Part shown: positions 24,783 through 33,654 of the stretch, one piece after another
How positions within the stretch are numbered: position 1 is the first letter of the stretch
Layout of the letters: each line of letters opens with the position of its first letter
Assembly: GCF_900110125.1 (NCBI RefSeq)
Contig: NZ_FOCN01000019.1
Coordinates: forward strand, 1 to 62,138
Direction of reading: 5' to 3'
Length of the DNA stretch: 62,138 nucleotides
Origin: Cryobacterium luteum
GTDB taxonomy: Bacteria > Actinomycetota > Actinomycetes > Actinomycetales > Microbacteriaceae
Notes under the pieces: generated by a model
What the model saw: only the letters and a program-made list of their open reading frames with translations
What the model was told of the DNA's origin: nothing
The model's database searches: none
Position numbers and translations under genes: made by a program

Positions 24783-26276
24783 GTGCGCGCAGTTTCAGTC
24801 TTGATTGAGGGCACGTACCAAAACGTCGCCAGGAGCTTTGCGACCCCGTGGCTGGTATCGCGCTGGGCCATTGTGGTGGGGATCTTGGCCTCGGTCATCT
24901 CCATTCTTGGCTCATGGATTCCGTCGTATTGGAGTGACGAGGTAGCGACGCTTCGTGCGTCTCGGTTGAGCTGGCCGGAACTGTTCGCGTTCGTCGGGCA
25001 TAAGGACGCAGTTCACACTGGTTACTACTCAGTCATGAAGCTGTGGGTCGGCGTGTTTGGTGAGTCCGAGTTGTCGACGCGGTCTCTGTCCGCGCTGGCG
25101 GTTGGTGCCGGTGCGGCTGGACTGGTCGTTCTCGTCAGGTCCATCGGTGGTCTGCGCATCGGCATCGTGGCAGGGATCATTTTTGCGATCCTTCCCCGCA
25201 CGACCTATATGGGCATCGAGGCTCGCTCGTTCGCACTGAGCGCGGCCGTGGCCGTCTGGGCCACCCTGATGCTCCTGCTTGCGGCTCGCAGACGATCGTG
25301 GCCCTGGTGGATTGTTTACACGCTGACCGTGGTGGCCGGAACGTACCTGTTCTTGTACTCCGTGCTCCTGCTCGCCGTCCATGCGCTCGTCCTTCTGCTG
25401 AGCCATCACACCCGCGGGGTTCTCGTCCGGTGGGTGATCGCGGCGGTCGCCGCGGTGGCAGCGTGTCTTCCGATCTTGGTTGTCAGCGTGCAGCAGAAGG
25501 AGCAGATCGCGTGGCTATCCGATCAGCCCGTCGTCAATGCGTGGACGATCCTGGTCGAGCCCGCATTCGACAGTTCCTGGCCGGTCGCGGCGATCGCCTG
25601 GATCGCCGTTGTCATCTTGGTGGTGCGACGGCGATCCGTACCAGCCGGGCCCTTTCGGCTGGCCGCGGCGTGGGTCGTCGTGCCGCTGGTGCTGCTTTTC
25701 GTCGCGGACGTAGCCATCGGCCCGCTCTATACCGCCCGCTATCTGTCGTTCACCGTGCCCGGCATGGCGATCCTCCTCGCACTAGCCTTCACCCGGACAC
25801 CGCGGAACAGTGTGACGTGGCTACTCGTCGGTGCGGTGGCCGTGGCCGGCGTTCCGACCTATCTTGCTCAACGTGGACCCGTCGCCAAGAACGGCGGCAG
25901 CGATCTCGCGCAAATCGCCGACTACATTCACTCCCATGCCTCGCCCGGCGACGCGATCTACCTCCAAGACTCCGGCAGCGTCACCCTACGACCGCGGCAG
26001 GCGCTCTACGCTTACCCGCACCAGTTTGCGGGCGTCATCGATATTGCCTTCATTGCTCCGTTCACGGTGACCGGGACATTCTCGGATACGACAACTGCGT
26101 GGGAAGACATGGGGCCGGAATTAGCGGGGGTGGACCGAATCTGGGTCGTCATGGCGGGCACCTCGGTTACCGACGCGGAAACAGTGCTGCTGCCCTTGGG
26201 ATACGTAGAAGGCCCTCCGCATGAAACCAATCGCTCCGTCATCGCCGTCTACGAGAGGGAGCCGGGTCAACGCTGA
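24783..26276 (+). CDS. GT-C type membrane glycosyltransferase (GT39/ArnT-like)
   Basis: This membrane protein of about 497 aa has roughly ten hydrophobic helices. The first loop has WSDEVATLRASRLSWPELFAFV, with the Asp-Glu pair characteristic of lipid-linked-sugar GT-C transferases; it is followed by HTGYYSVMKLWVGVFGESELSTRSLSALA. The C-terminal 120 residues are extracytoplasmic (DYIHSHASPGDAIYLQDSGS). It probably transfers a polyprenyl-linked mannose to a cell-envelope acceptor. GTG 24783 is chosen because GGAGGAG lies 5 bases upstream; the open frame extends into the transposon. No glycan partners are adjacent. Confidence 0.75.
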   Translation: MRAVSVLIEGTYQNVARSFATPWLVSRWAIVVGILASVISILGSWIPSYWSDEVATLRASRLSWPELFAFVGHKDAVHTGYYSVMKLWVGVFGESELSTRSLSALAVGAGAAGLVVLVRSIGGLRIGIVAGIIFAILPRTTYMGIEARSFALSAAVAVWATLMLLLAARRRSWPWWIVYTLTVVAGTYLFLYSVLLLAVHALVLLLSHHTRGVLVRWVIAAVAAVAACLPILVVSVQQKEQIAWLSDQPVVNAWTILVEPAFDSSWPVAAIAWIAVVILVVRRRSVPAGPFRLAAAWVVVPLVLLFVADVAIGPLYTARYLSFTVPGMAILLALAFTRTPRNSVTWLLVGAVAVAGVPTYLAQRGPVAKNGGSDLAQIADYIHSHASPGDAIYLQDSGSVTLRPRQALYAYPHQFAGVIDIAFIAPFTVTGTFSDTTTAWEDMGPELAGVDRIWVVMAGTSVTDAETVLLPLGYVEGPPHETNRSVIAVYEREPGQR

Positions 26277-26282
26277 TCCGGC

Positions 26283-26303
26283 GGAGGGCCCGTTCTGCCC
26301 TCC
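26283..26303 (+). terminator. Hairpin after the glycosyltransferase gene
   Basis: GGAGGGC (26283-26289) and GCCCTCC (26297-26303) form a 7-bp stem starting 7 bases after the stop. There is no T-tract, which is common in high-GC actinobacteria. Confidence 0.45.
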
Positions 26304-26642
26304 GGCTTGGTCTCAGTTCAGGTCGTGATCGTTGAATCCAGCGGTCGAGTCGACAGGCGCCAAATAGCGCTGTGAAATTGCCGCCACTTACCGGTGCGAC
26401 TCACATGTGTGACAATTTTTGAGTCCGTTGAGATGGCGATCGCCTTGTCACGTAATCGGACGTATAGATGACACATGTCGAGCATGGGTTGAGCGCCCGT
26501 TAGCGGAACGCTCAGCGCGACGTTTTTGAATCTTGGTTGCTCGCGTCAGTTCATGCCACGGTGAATTTGTCGGCTGGATAGTCCGAGTCCGGGGATAGGC
26601 CTTTCAGGCCGCGAATCGAACTCGTTGAGGGCGGCGTTCGCC
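26304..26642. other. Intergenic region, no confident gene
   Basis: About 340 bases between convergent genes. I see no reading frame with a supported product and no repeat. Confidence 0.5.
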
Positions 26643-27140
26643 CTAATTACTGCTGAGCGGTGGCTGCCACCCCTTTTCTTCCCGAATTGCCCGCAGAATG
26701 CGACGACTGATGTCCCGGAGTAGCCTCCTCTGCGACTGCGTCAGTGGGTCGAGCACAAGACGATTAACCGTGGCAACATGGCCGGGGCTGGCTTGGTGGA
26801 ACTTTTCTCGTCCCCGGTTGGTGAGGGTGGCCAACGTGTATCGCCCATCATCAGGGTCGGGTTCTCGTTGCACCCACCCACGCGTCTCTAGCCGCTGTAT
26901 CGCTCGGGACAGCCTGGATAGCGAGCTGTTTGCATAGCCGGCAAGCACGCTCATGCGCAGCGTGAGATCGGAAGCGTTGGCCAGCGCGAACAGGATCCCA
27001 TACTCGAAGTGCGTCACGTCGGAGTCGCGAAGCAGTTCCGCGTCGAGTGCAGCAGGTAGCCATTCCAGCACGGTCGCCAGAGCGGACCAGGTTTCGAGGT
27101 CGTCGCCACCGAGAGCTGCAGGCGCGTTGTGGTCTGGCAT
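26643..27140 (-). CDS. MarR-family transcriptional regulator
   Basis: The 165-aa winged-helix protein has HFEYGILFALANASDLTLRMSVLAGYANSSLSRLSRAIQRLETRGWVQREPDPDDGRYTLATLTNRG, the standard MarR core (residues 44-112) with the DxRxxxxxLT wing pattern (DDGRYTLATLT). It is transcribed divergently from an SDR gene, and the shared promoter region holds two TTGACT/CAAGTCA dyads. It probably represses both genes until a ligand, possibly the SDR substrate, is present. Confidence 0.9.
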   Translation of the reverse strand: MPDHNAPAALGGDDLETWSALATVLEWLPAALDAELLRDSDVTHFEYGILFALANASDLTLRMSVLAGYANSSLSRLSRAIQRLETRGWVQREPDPDDGRYTLATLTNRGREKFHQASPGHVATVNRLVLDPLTQSQRRLLRDISRRILRAIREEKGWQPPLSSN

Positions 27141-27163
27141 GACAGCAGACTACTCAAAGTGAC

Positions 27164-27210
27164 TTGACTCAGCAAGTCAACGTGTTAGCTTTTTACTTGA
27201 CTGAACAAGT
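27164..27210. promoter_or_regulatory. MarR operator candidates
   Basis: TTGACT-CAGC-AAGTCAA (27164-27180) and ACTTG-ACTGAA-CAAGT (27195-27210) are two related dyads in the divergent promoter region, separated by 14 bases. Spacing and similarity fit two MarR dimers. Confidence 0.65.
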
Positions 27211-27222
27211 GAATGGAGCGTC

Positions 27223-28014
27223 ATGGATTTGAAGTTGCGAGAAAAGCGCGCCTTTGTGAGCGGTTCGACACAAGGGATCGGATTCGCTATCGCGAAGGCG
27301 CTGCTCGTCGAGGGGGCGTCGGTCATAATCAACGGACGTCACGAGGACAAGGTCCAGGCCGCGGTGCAAAGCCTGAGCACTGAAGTTCCCGGCGCCCAGG
27401 TTTCTGGAATTGCCGCGGATTTTGAACGCCCGGACGAAGTGTCTCGGCTACTCGGATCCCTCGGGGACCTGGACATCTTGGTGAACAATGTCGGCCTGTT
27501 TGGGGTCACACCCTTCGGCGATATCTCTGACGATGACTGGCATCGTTATTTCGATGTGAACGTCATGAGCGGAGTGCGCCTCTCGCGGCACATTCTGACC
27601 GGCATGCTTGCCAGGAAATGGGGCCGGATCATATTTATAGGGAGCGAATCGGGAGTGAATATTCCGGCCGATATGGTGCATTACGGCATGACAAAGGCCG
27701 GGATGATGGCGGTGAGCAACGGGCTGTCCAAGCTCACTCGAGGAACCGAAGTGACGGTGAACACTATCCTCGGCGGACCGACGTACTCTGACGGAGTCGC
27801 TGAGGTCATCGATCAGATTTCGAAGGCTCAGGGTATGCCTACAGACCAGTTGAAGGCTGCCATCATTGCGGGAAACCAGACATCTCTTCTGCAGCGGTTC
27901 ATCGAACCCCGAGAGATTGCCAACCTCGTTCTTTACCTCGCGAGTCCCCTCTCCTCCGCTACGAATGGCGCCGCCATACGTGCAGACGGCGGTGTCCTGA
28001 CCACAATTACATGA
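27223..28014 (+). CDS. Short-chain dehydrogenase/reductase (SDR)
   Basis: The 263-aa classical SDR has the cofactor motif GSTQGIGFA (TGxxxGxG type, about 14-22), NNVG (about 88-91), and the catalytic Ser in FIGSESGV with Y-x3-K in HYGMTKAG. It ends in the usual NGAAIRADGGVLTTI. NAD(P)-dependent oxidoreductase; the substrate is unknown. It is controlled by the divergent MarR gene. ATG 27223 follows GGAGCGTC. Confidence 0.9.
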   Translation: MDLKLREKRAFVSGSTQGIGFAIAKALLVEGASVIINGRHEDKVQAAVQSLSTEVPGAQVSGIAADFERPDEVSRLLGSLGDLDILVNNVGLFGVTPFGDISDDDWHRYFDVNVMSGVRLSRHILTGMLARKWGRIIFIGSESGVNIPADMVHYGMTKAGMMAVSNGLSKLTRGTEVTVNTILGGPTYSDGVAEVIDQISKAQGMPTDQLKAAIIAGNQTSLLQRFIEPREIANLVLYLASPLSSATNGAAIRADGGVLTTIT

Positions 28015-28421
28015 GATCCAGCCAGGCCGCGACAAAGCTGCGGCCGCGATCCGCGACTCTGGAACGTCACTCTTGTCGCACAACTCTAGAGATGCAAGCC
28101 GCCTCGCTGAGAGAGCACAGCGTCTCCTCGACCGTATCCTCTGCAGTCTCGCAACTATGCTTCTCACCCGCACGCCGGAATTGCCAAAGCGAGCGAGAGT
28201 TGCGAGTAGCTGTTGAGCGTCGAGTTCGACAGCGGCAGTGGTGATCGGTTTACCGGCCCGAACGAGCGCGACCGCTCGCCTCCGCAAACTCGACAGGGAA
28301 TGGTCGTGGCATGGAAGAAGCCTCTCAACGAGAGCCCGATCTTCACACCGTTTCGGGTAACCAAACTGTGGGGCACGTCACCTGACCTGTGAAGATTCGT
28401 CTCCGCTGGAAAGATGTCACC
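28015..28421. other. Intergenic region upstream of an IS remnant
   Basis: About 400 bases with no supported gene. The 3' part (about 28350-28421) may be the leading end of the IS3 remnant. Confidence 0.45.
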
Positions 28422-28808
28422 ATGCCCAAGCCCCACCCAGGCGAGTTCCGGCGCGATGTTGTCGCCGTCGCCCGGAAAGCACGAAGCCCCGCTGAACCAG
28501 ATCGCGAACGACTTCGGCATCCCCGGGTCCTGCGTTGCGAACTGGCTGAAGAAAGCCGACGTCGAGGACGGCGTGAAGCCCGGCGTGACGGAGAAGGAGT
28601 CGGCTGAGCTGCGGGATGCGAGGAAACGGATCGGCCTGCTGGAGCAGGAAGCCGAGGTCATGCGCCGCGCGGTCGCGTATCTCTCCTGGGATGTCAACCC
28701 CAAAATGATGTACCGCTGGTCCTTGAACTGGCCGTCGACGGTGTCCCCGTCACGGTGACCTGCCGGGTATTGAGCTTCTCCAAACAAGCCTTTTATCACC
28801 AGTTGTGA
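28422..28808 (+). pseudogene. IS3-family transposase remnant
   Basis: ATG 28422 begins an OrfA-like N-terminus (MPKPHPGEFRRDVVAVARK). A frameshift near 28480 follows, after which the other frame continues with APLNQIANDFGIPGSCVANWLKKADVEDGVKPGVTEKESAELRDARKRIGLLEQEAEVMRRAVAYLS, the HTH and leucine zipper of OrfA. A short stretch after about 28690 encodes the beginning of OrfB in a third frame, ending near 28808. The DDE domain is absent. This is a degraded fragment of an insertion sequence, not functional. Confidence 0.85.
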
Positions 28809-29009
28809 GCGACGACATCGTCGAGCGCCGGGACCGTAATTCAGTATGGTGCCGATCTGCTGTCGGCGGCGCCCTCAAACCGAGCGCCAACTCGGCGTTC
28901 TCGAGTGCACGGACACGGATCAGAGCACCCCCTTAATTGGGGTCCTCTCTTGTGGGGACACGGCCGTGGATGTCCGTTACGGTAAAAGTCCAGGCTGGCT
29001 TTTGATTTC

Positions 29010-29084
29010 AGCGAAAAAGGCACATTCGTCGTGAGGCGGGGTCGCAAAGAAACGGGACCCTCGGGGGTAAGCCGGTCTACCGGA
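29010..29084 (+). ncRNA. Cyclic-di-GMP-I (GEMM) riboswitch candidate A
   Basis: The sequence matches the class-I c-di-GMP aptamer layout. AAAAAGGCACA leads into a CGTC-GTGA-GGCG hairpin with a GNRA tetraloop, followed by GGGGTCGCAAAG. A second arm with ACGGGACC and GGGGGTAAGCC follows, where the tetraloop receptor would lie, then closing CCGGTCTACCGG. It sits about 18-90 bases upstream of a diguanylate cyclase gene, a classic context for feedback control. The expression platform is not obvious; the short distance suggests translational control. Confidence 0.8.
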
Positions 29085-29101
29085 TAAAGGATCGGGCACA
29101 C

Positions 29102-30735
29102 ATGGACGTTGTGGTAGCGGATGCTCCGTGGGTTCGAGGTTGGAAGTCTCTGTCCCAAGAGCCGGTCGGCATCGTTGAGGCCACGCGGTGGCTTTTCCTG
29201 TGGGTGGCATTGGTGTCGTTGACGCTGCTCCTGCCCGGAATAGTGACCACGGCGAGGGGCGGTTTGCTGCTGTTGGGTATCGGAGCGGCCCTGGCGGTGG
29301 CGGTGTCCTGGATTTCTGGCTATCGGCGGCGCAACGTAACGATCCTGCACGATCTTGTGGAAATATCCGGGATTCTGGGGTTGGCCGTCGTCTGCCCGGA
29401 CCATCGGGCGATTGTACTCGTCGTGTTCGGTTCGCTCTGGTTCCGTTCGATGTATGGCACAGGCGGCCAAGCCGTGGCTCGCGGCGTGCTGTATGCGGTC
29501 TCGCTGGGTTCGCTGTTGGTAGTGTGGCGGTCATTTCACTTCGATGCATCGATGCCGGAATTCGCGTCCTTTCTCGGTATCGTGCCCATCATGTTTCTCA
29601 CGATCATGATTGCGCGAAAACACGGCCAGTCCCTTGGAGTCAGAGGCAAGGTGTAGATCGTGACCGGACACTGGCCGCGACGGGATCGTTGCTGCTCGGT
29701 GCGAGCGGGAAGACGGAGATCCTCGAGGTGGCATGGGCGACGTTGACCGAGTTCTGTGTCACGACGCCGGGATTGCGGGTCATTCAGCTCAGACGTGATG
29801 GATACGTTTTTACAGCGGACGGTGCGGCCGGAGACTTCATTCATTTCCCGGAGACGTTTCCAGCCGACTTGCTGGCCGGATTCGGCGGGGACGCGCGCAT
29901 TGCCGATCCAACGCCACTGAACCGGGCTGTGGGCACCCCGCTGATGTGGGAATGTATGAATCTAACCGCGAACACGGAGGACGGCTGGCTACTCGTGGGA
30001 GCGCCGAAATCGATCCCGGACGAGGCGATCCTTTCCATCCGCACTCTGATCACCCAGATCGTCCTGGCCTTAAGGAACAGCAACGCCCATCGTGAGCTCG
30101 CGATGCAGGCCCGCATAGACGCCCTGACCGGCCTGGACAATCGTGCTTCATTCACCAGACAACTGTCCGGAATTCTCGACGAACCGATCCGGCCCGATAG
30201 CCTGCACCTGATGTTCATCGACTTGGACGACTTCAAGGACATCAACGACGGCCGGGGGCACCGTGTGGGAGACGACCTCCTGATCGAGGTGGCATCTCGG
30301 CTCCGATACGGGATCCGCTCCGGAGATCTCTGCGCACGCTTGGGCGGGGACGAATTCGCTGTTCTCGTACGCGAGACGACGGGCAAGGACGCGGTTGCCC
30401 TCGCCGAGCGTCTCGTAGTTGAGCTCGCGGCGCCCCTTGTGCTGGATGAACATTACGTCAGCATCGGCGCGAGCATAGGAATCACCACGGTCACAACCGG
30501 AACTGCCCTCAAGGAACTCGTGCACCAGGCCGACATCGCGATGTATGCCGCCAAAGCGCACGGAAAGGGCCAAGTCGAAATCTTTCACCCCGCACTCCTG
30601 CAGATCGATCGAAGACAACAATTCGACGCCGTCGATCCGGGCGAAGCCACGCCGCACCATCCGCGCAACACCGCCTTAGATCAGTTCGTATCGTTGTCTG
30701 ATATCGCGTCAGTGTTGTCACCAACGGACCCCTGA
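29102..30735 (+). pseudogene. Membrane-linked diguanylate cyclase (GGDEF), frame-interrupted
   Basis: ATG 29102 encodes a membrane domain with about five hydrophobic helices, ending at a stop at 29654-29656. In the next frame, open through to 30735, a GAF-like middle segment is followed by a complete GGDEF domain: DALTGLDNRASF, FIDLDDFKDINDGRGHRVGDD, and RLGGDEFAVLV with an RxxD inhibitory site five residues upstream (RSGD). No good start exists near the junction in the second frame, so a single indel near 29640 best explains it. The domain order is that of a membrane diguanylate cyclase. It may be inactive or a sequencing artefact. Confidence 0.7.
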
Positions 30736-31135
30736 AATGATGATCGAGGTTCGGCCTGGTGTCCACGTGCGCAAGTGCAAACCTCGGCAGCCTCCTTGCC
30801 GGCGTTGATATTTGAGGTTGACCTGTCGGAGGGACGCCGAAGCGGCCGCAACCGATCTCTCCAATGGCTCGGTCAGCTCGGACTCCTGGTCCTTGTTGAA
30901 TGCCCCTGTGGGGGTCGCATGGGGGTGTCAACGAGGGTTGGATTCTCGGCCGGAAGCAGCAGCACTGCTGGTCCACATTTCGACGAGCGCTGACCGTCGG
31001 ATTCGATCCCGAGGCGATGAGAGTCGAGGTCCCCGTTTTGGGGGACCTGAGGTGGTGGCGCAACTGTACTGCCCCGTTGTAGGTTCAAGGTGTTGAAGGC
31101 TGTCGGCCCTCGGCATGACGGGTTCTTAATCGTCA
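30736..31135. other. Intergenic region, no confident gene
   Basis: About 400 bases between the cyclase gene and the second riboswitch candidate. No supported reading frame or strong repeat is visible. Confidence 0.5.
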
Positions 31136-31212
31136 TTAGCAAAAGGCACACTCGTCGTAAGGCGGGGTCGCAAAGGCACGGGACCTTCGGGTTAGCCGGC
31201 CCGTCGAATGGT
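31136..31212 (+). ncRNA. Cyclic-di-GMP-I (GEMM) riboswitch candidate B
   Basis: The architecture is the same as candidate A: GCAAAAGGCACA, then CGTC-GTAA-GGCG (GNRA tetraloop), GGGGTCGCAAAG, GCACGGGACC-TTCGGG-TTAGCCGG and CCCGTCG. The two copies are about 75% identical, with changes mostly in stems and loops. It lies 325 bases upstream of the WxL-protein gene, the first gene downstream on this strand. A hairpin at 31277-31296 could be part of the expression platform. Confidence 0.8.
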
Positions 31213-31276
31213 AAGGATCTTGTCACATGAGTATTCACTTTGTGGGGCCTGTTGCACCGGTGAACCCACGCGTTCA

Positions 31277-31296
31277 CCTCAGATTGAAATCTGAGG
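31277..31296 (+). terminator. Hairpin downstream of riboswitch B
   Basis: CCTCAGATT (31277-31285) and AATCTGAGG (31288-31296) form a perfect 9-bp stem with a 2-base gap. No T-run follows. It could be a terminator or processing hairpin in the long leader of the WxL gene. Confidence 0.4.
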
Positions 31297-31537
31297 CCAG
31301 GCAGCACACGAGCTCCCCAGGGCCAATGACTTTCTGACTGTCTCCGCCCTCCGAGGGGCGTGAGTCGCGACGGGCTAGGTCATTCTCCTTCTCGTGCTCG
31401 GGTTGCAGTTGAGCCACTTCATTCGGTTCGCTTGCGCCCCACAGCGTTTCGCGGCTACCCGCTGGACATGCTTCCGTGCCGTCCAGCGAACCACGCCCAC
31501 GCGCAAACAAACGCACCAACTCACAAGGAGTATTTTC

Positions 31538-32122
31538 ATGCGCAAAACTACCAAGACCGTCGGCGTGTTCGCCGCTGCGGCCGTCATGCTCGCTGCAGGG
31601 CTTTCTCCCGCGATGGCCGCCACCGTGGACACCACGTCCACGGTCACCGGTGGGGCCTTGAGCTCAACCGTCGCGGGGGCCACGCTGACCGGGGTGACCC
31701 TCGACGGTTCCAACACCAAGACGGCGACCGGCACCTCGTCTGAGTGGAGCCTCATCGACGCCCGCGGAACCGGTGCGGTCTGGGCCCTCACCGTCACGGC
31801 CACCGCTCCCACAAGCGCCGCGGGAACAGTGGAAACCGTTGCCCGCACGATTCCCGTCGGTAGCCTGGCCATCACCCCCGGTACGGTCACTGCCGCGACC
31901 GGATCGGACTCTGCGACGGGAATCACCGCTGACCCTCTGGCGATGTCCGGAGCCGCTCAGACGTTGGTGTCTGCGACCATCGACCACAAGGGAACGTACA
32001 CCTTGACGCCCTCGTTCACCCTGGCGATCCCCGCAAAAACCTACCGGTCCAACTACACGGATGCTGTGGGGTCGAGCACTCTGAAGCCCTACATTTCCAC
32101 AATCACGTACACCCTGGGCTAG
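31538..32122 (+). CDS. WxL-domain-like surface protein
   Basis: The 194-aa secreted protein has an N-terminal signal peptide (KTVGVFAAAAVMLAAGLSPAMAA, cleavage after about residue 29). It then shows a beta-rich, Thr/Ser/Ala-rich domain ending TYTLTPSFTLAIPAKTYRSNYT and STITYTLG, the C-terminal pattern of WxL proteins, which attach non-covalently to peptidoglycan. The canonical Trp-x-Leu appears as WSL/WAL (EWSLIDARG, VWALTVTA). ATG 31538 has AAGGAG 8 bases upstream. A DUF916 gene follows, the usual WxL partner. Expression is probably governed by riboswitch B. Confidence 0.75.
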   Translation: MRKTTKTVGVFAAAAVMLAAGLSPAMAATVDTTSTVTGGALSSTVAGATLTGVTLDGSNTKTATGTSSEWSLIDARGTGAVWALTVTATAPTSAAGTVETVARTIPVGSLAITPGTVTAATGSDSATGITADPLAMSGAAQTLVSATIDHKGTYTLTPSFTLAIPAKTYRSNYTDAVGSSTLKPYISTITYTLG

Positions 32123-32134
32123 GCCATTCATGCT

Positions 32135-32178
32135 CGGGTCGCCGTCGTTGACTCCTGCGTGTCAACGACGGCGACCCG
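32135..32178 (+). terminator. Strong terminator hairpin after WxL gene
   Basis: A 17-bp perfect inverted repeat, GGGTCGCCGTCGTTGAC (32136-32152) with its complement at 32161-32177, has an 8-base loop. It starts 13 bases after the stop and separates the WxL gene from the DUF916 gene, which would reduce but need not abolish read-through. Confidence 0.75.
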
Positions 32179-32284
32179 TTAGTCCCCAACTGGGCGTGGT
32201 GCGATTGCGCCCACGCACATGGAGTTTCCCGTTCTTACACTTCGAACTCACCATCAGTAGCGGTGAGCCTTTTTCAAGGAATTG

Positions 32285-33325
32285 ATGTTGATGCACGCAC
32301 ACTTGCGACGCCGGCTTGGCGCAGTCTCCATTTTGATTGCGGTCGGCCTGGGCATTTTCGGCGCAGCAGCCCCAGCGCTAGCAGTCGATAACGGCACCGT
32401 GGGGATCAAACCGGCCAACGAATCTGACTTCTTTCACATCTCGCTCGCACCGGGCGCCGCCATCGAGAACGTGGCAATCGTGAGCAATTACACGGACGCC
32501 CCGGTGACGCTGCTCACCTACCCGGTCGACGCCGAGAACAGCGCTCAGGGAACCTTCGCGTTCGGTCCGGAAACGGCGGACCTGTCTGGTGTCGGATCCT
32601 GGGTCACTCTTGAGGCTGGACAGGTCATTGTTCCGGCGCAATCCAACGTGAAAGTTGCGTTTCGACTCAGTGTCCCGCAGGCAACGCCGCCCGGAGACTA
32701 TGCCGGCGGCTTGATCATCCAGAGCCCGCCCGTAGAAGGAACAACCTCCACGATCGGCACGACTGCCGTCCGTCTCGACGTCATCCAACGCCAAGGTGTC
32801 CGCATCTACGTCAACGTGGCCGGAAAGACCGTCAAGGCCCTCACCCACGGAGCCCTGGCATGGGAACAAGCCGGCGATGCGGTCACGTTCACCCTGCCCG
32901 TACATAACACCGGCAACACCATCCTGCACCCAACGGCCGTTCTTGACCTGGCCGGGTGGCCAACAGCGAAGGCGCACCTCGACTTTGAGGCCCCCGAGAG
33001 CCTGTTACCCGGCGCCAGCCTGACCTTGCACGCGCGCCTCGTCCAAGCACCACTCGTCCACGTAGGGAACGCCGACGCGACGATCAGGTCCGAGGCAGGG
33101 AACGCCTACACCGGCACCACGCTTATCTACGCGCCCTGGGTCCCCTTCGGAATCGGCGTCCTCGCCCTCCTCGTCGTTTTCTTCGGGGCATGGCGGGCGG
33201 CTCGGTTCGTTCGACGGGCCCGGCGTGCATTAGCCCAGCTAGATCGCACCGCCTCCAACTTTGAACACACCGGCTCGTCCGAGGCCACGCGGTCGCGCCA
33301 TCGCAGATCTAAGTCCCCTGCATAG
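32285..33325 (+). CDS. DUF916-like WxL-interacting membrane protein
   Basis: The protein is about 346 aa with a signal peptide (LGAVSILIAVGLGIFGAAAPALA), two extracellular beta domains (GVGIKPAN-type start; FRLSVPQATPPGDYAGGLIIQSP, then TVTFTLPVHNTGNTILHPTA), and a C-terminal membrane helix (PFGIGVLALLVVFFGAW) followed by a long basic cytoplasmic tail. This is the layout of DUF916/WxL protein peptidoglycan-binding partners. ATG 32285 has AAGGA just upstream; a second ATG at 32291 is possible. Together with the preceding gene it probably forms a cell-surface adhesion complex. Confidence 0.8.
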   Translation: MLMHAHLRRRLGAVSILIAVGLGIFGAAAPALAVDNGTVGIKPANESDFFHISLAPGAAIENVAIVSNYTDAPVTLLTYPVDAENSAQGTFAFGPETADLSGVGSWVTLEAGQVIVPAQSNVKVAFRLSVPQATPPGDYAGGLIIQSPPVEGTTSTIGTTAVRLDVIQRQGVRIYVNVAGKTVKALTHGALAWEQAGDAVTFTLPVHNTGNTILHPTAVLDLAGWPTAKAHLDFEAPESLLPGASLTLHARLVQAPLVHVGNADATIRSEAGNAYTGTTLIYAPWVPFGIGVLALLVVFFGAWRAARFVRRARRALAQLDRTASNFEHTGSSEATRSRHRRSKSPA

Positions 33326-33387
33326 CTGAACACGGGAGAAGCCCTCCTCCGAGGACTGCGCCCCAGAACGAAACTTGAAGGAGCAAG

Positions 33388-33651
33388 ATGAAGAACGACA
33401 GTGCAGTCATAGTCTCGCTGTACAGTGCGGATTCCTCTGTAATCAACACGGTACGCGTGTGCTTGAACCGGAATGGCCAACTACCTGTCGTGCTCGTTGA
33501 TCCCCTTGACACTTCGGGACGGGTAGTTTCGGGGCTCTGGCTCAGCCGTGAGGTGGACGGAACGGCCTTCTTTTGGACCCAGCAAGAGAGGGAAAACAAA
33601 ACCGAATTGCGGCGCGGTGCCCGCACTCTAACCTCCGCTGAAAGGAGATGA
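33388..33651 (+). CDS. Small hypothetical protein, 87 aa
   Basis: The product is AVIVSLYSADSSVINTVRVCLNRNGQLPVVLVDPLDTSG followed by VSGLWLSREVDGTAFFWTQQERENKTELRR. It is soluble and beta-rich with a charged tail, and I do not recognise a family. A good ribosome binding site (GAAGGAGCAAG) precedes ATG 33388. The GGDEF-EAL gene starts 4 bases after its stop, so the two are co-translated. A role as regulator or adaptor of that enzyme is only suggested by position. Confidence 0.6.
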   Translation: MKNDSAVIVSLYSADSSVINTVRVCLNRNGQLPVVLVDPLDTSGRVVSGLWLSREVDGTAFFWTQQERENKTELRRGARTLTSAERR

Positions 33652-33654
33652 ACC

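Noticed and set aside
30736..31096. Possible extra gene between the diguanylate cyclase and riboswitch B
   Set aside because: Short frames in several phases, none with a ribosome binding site or domain.
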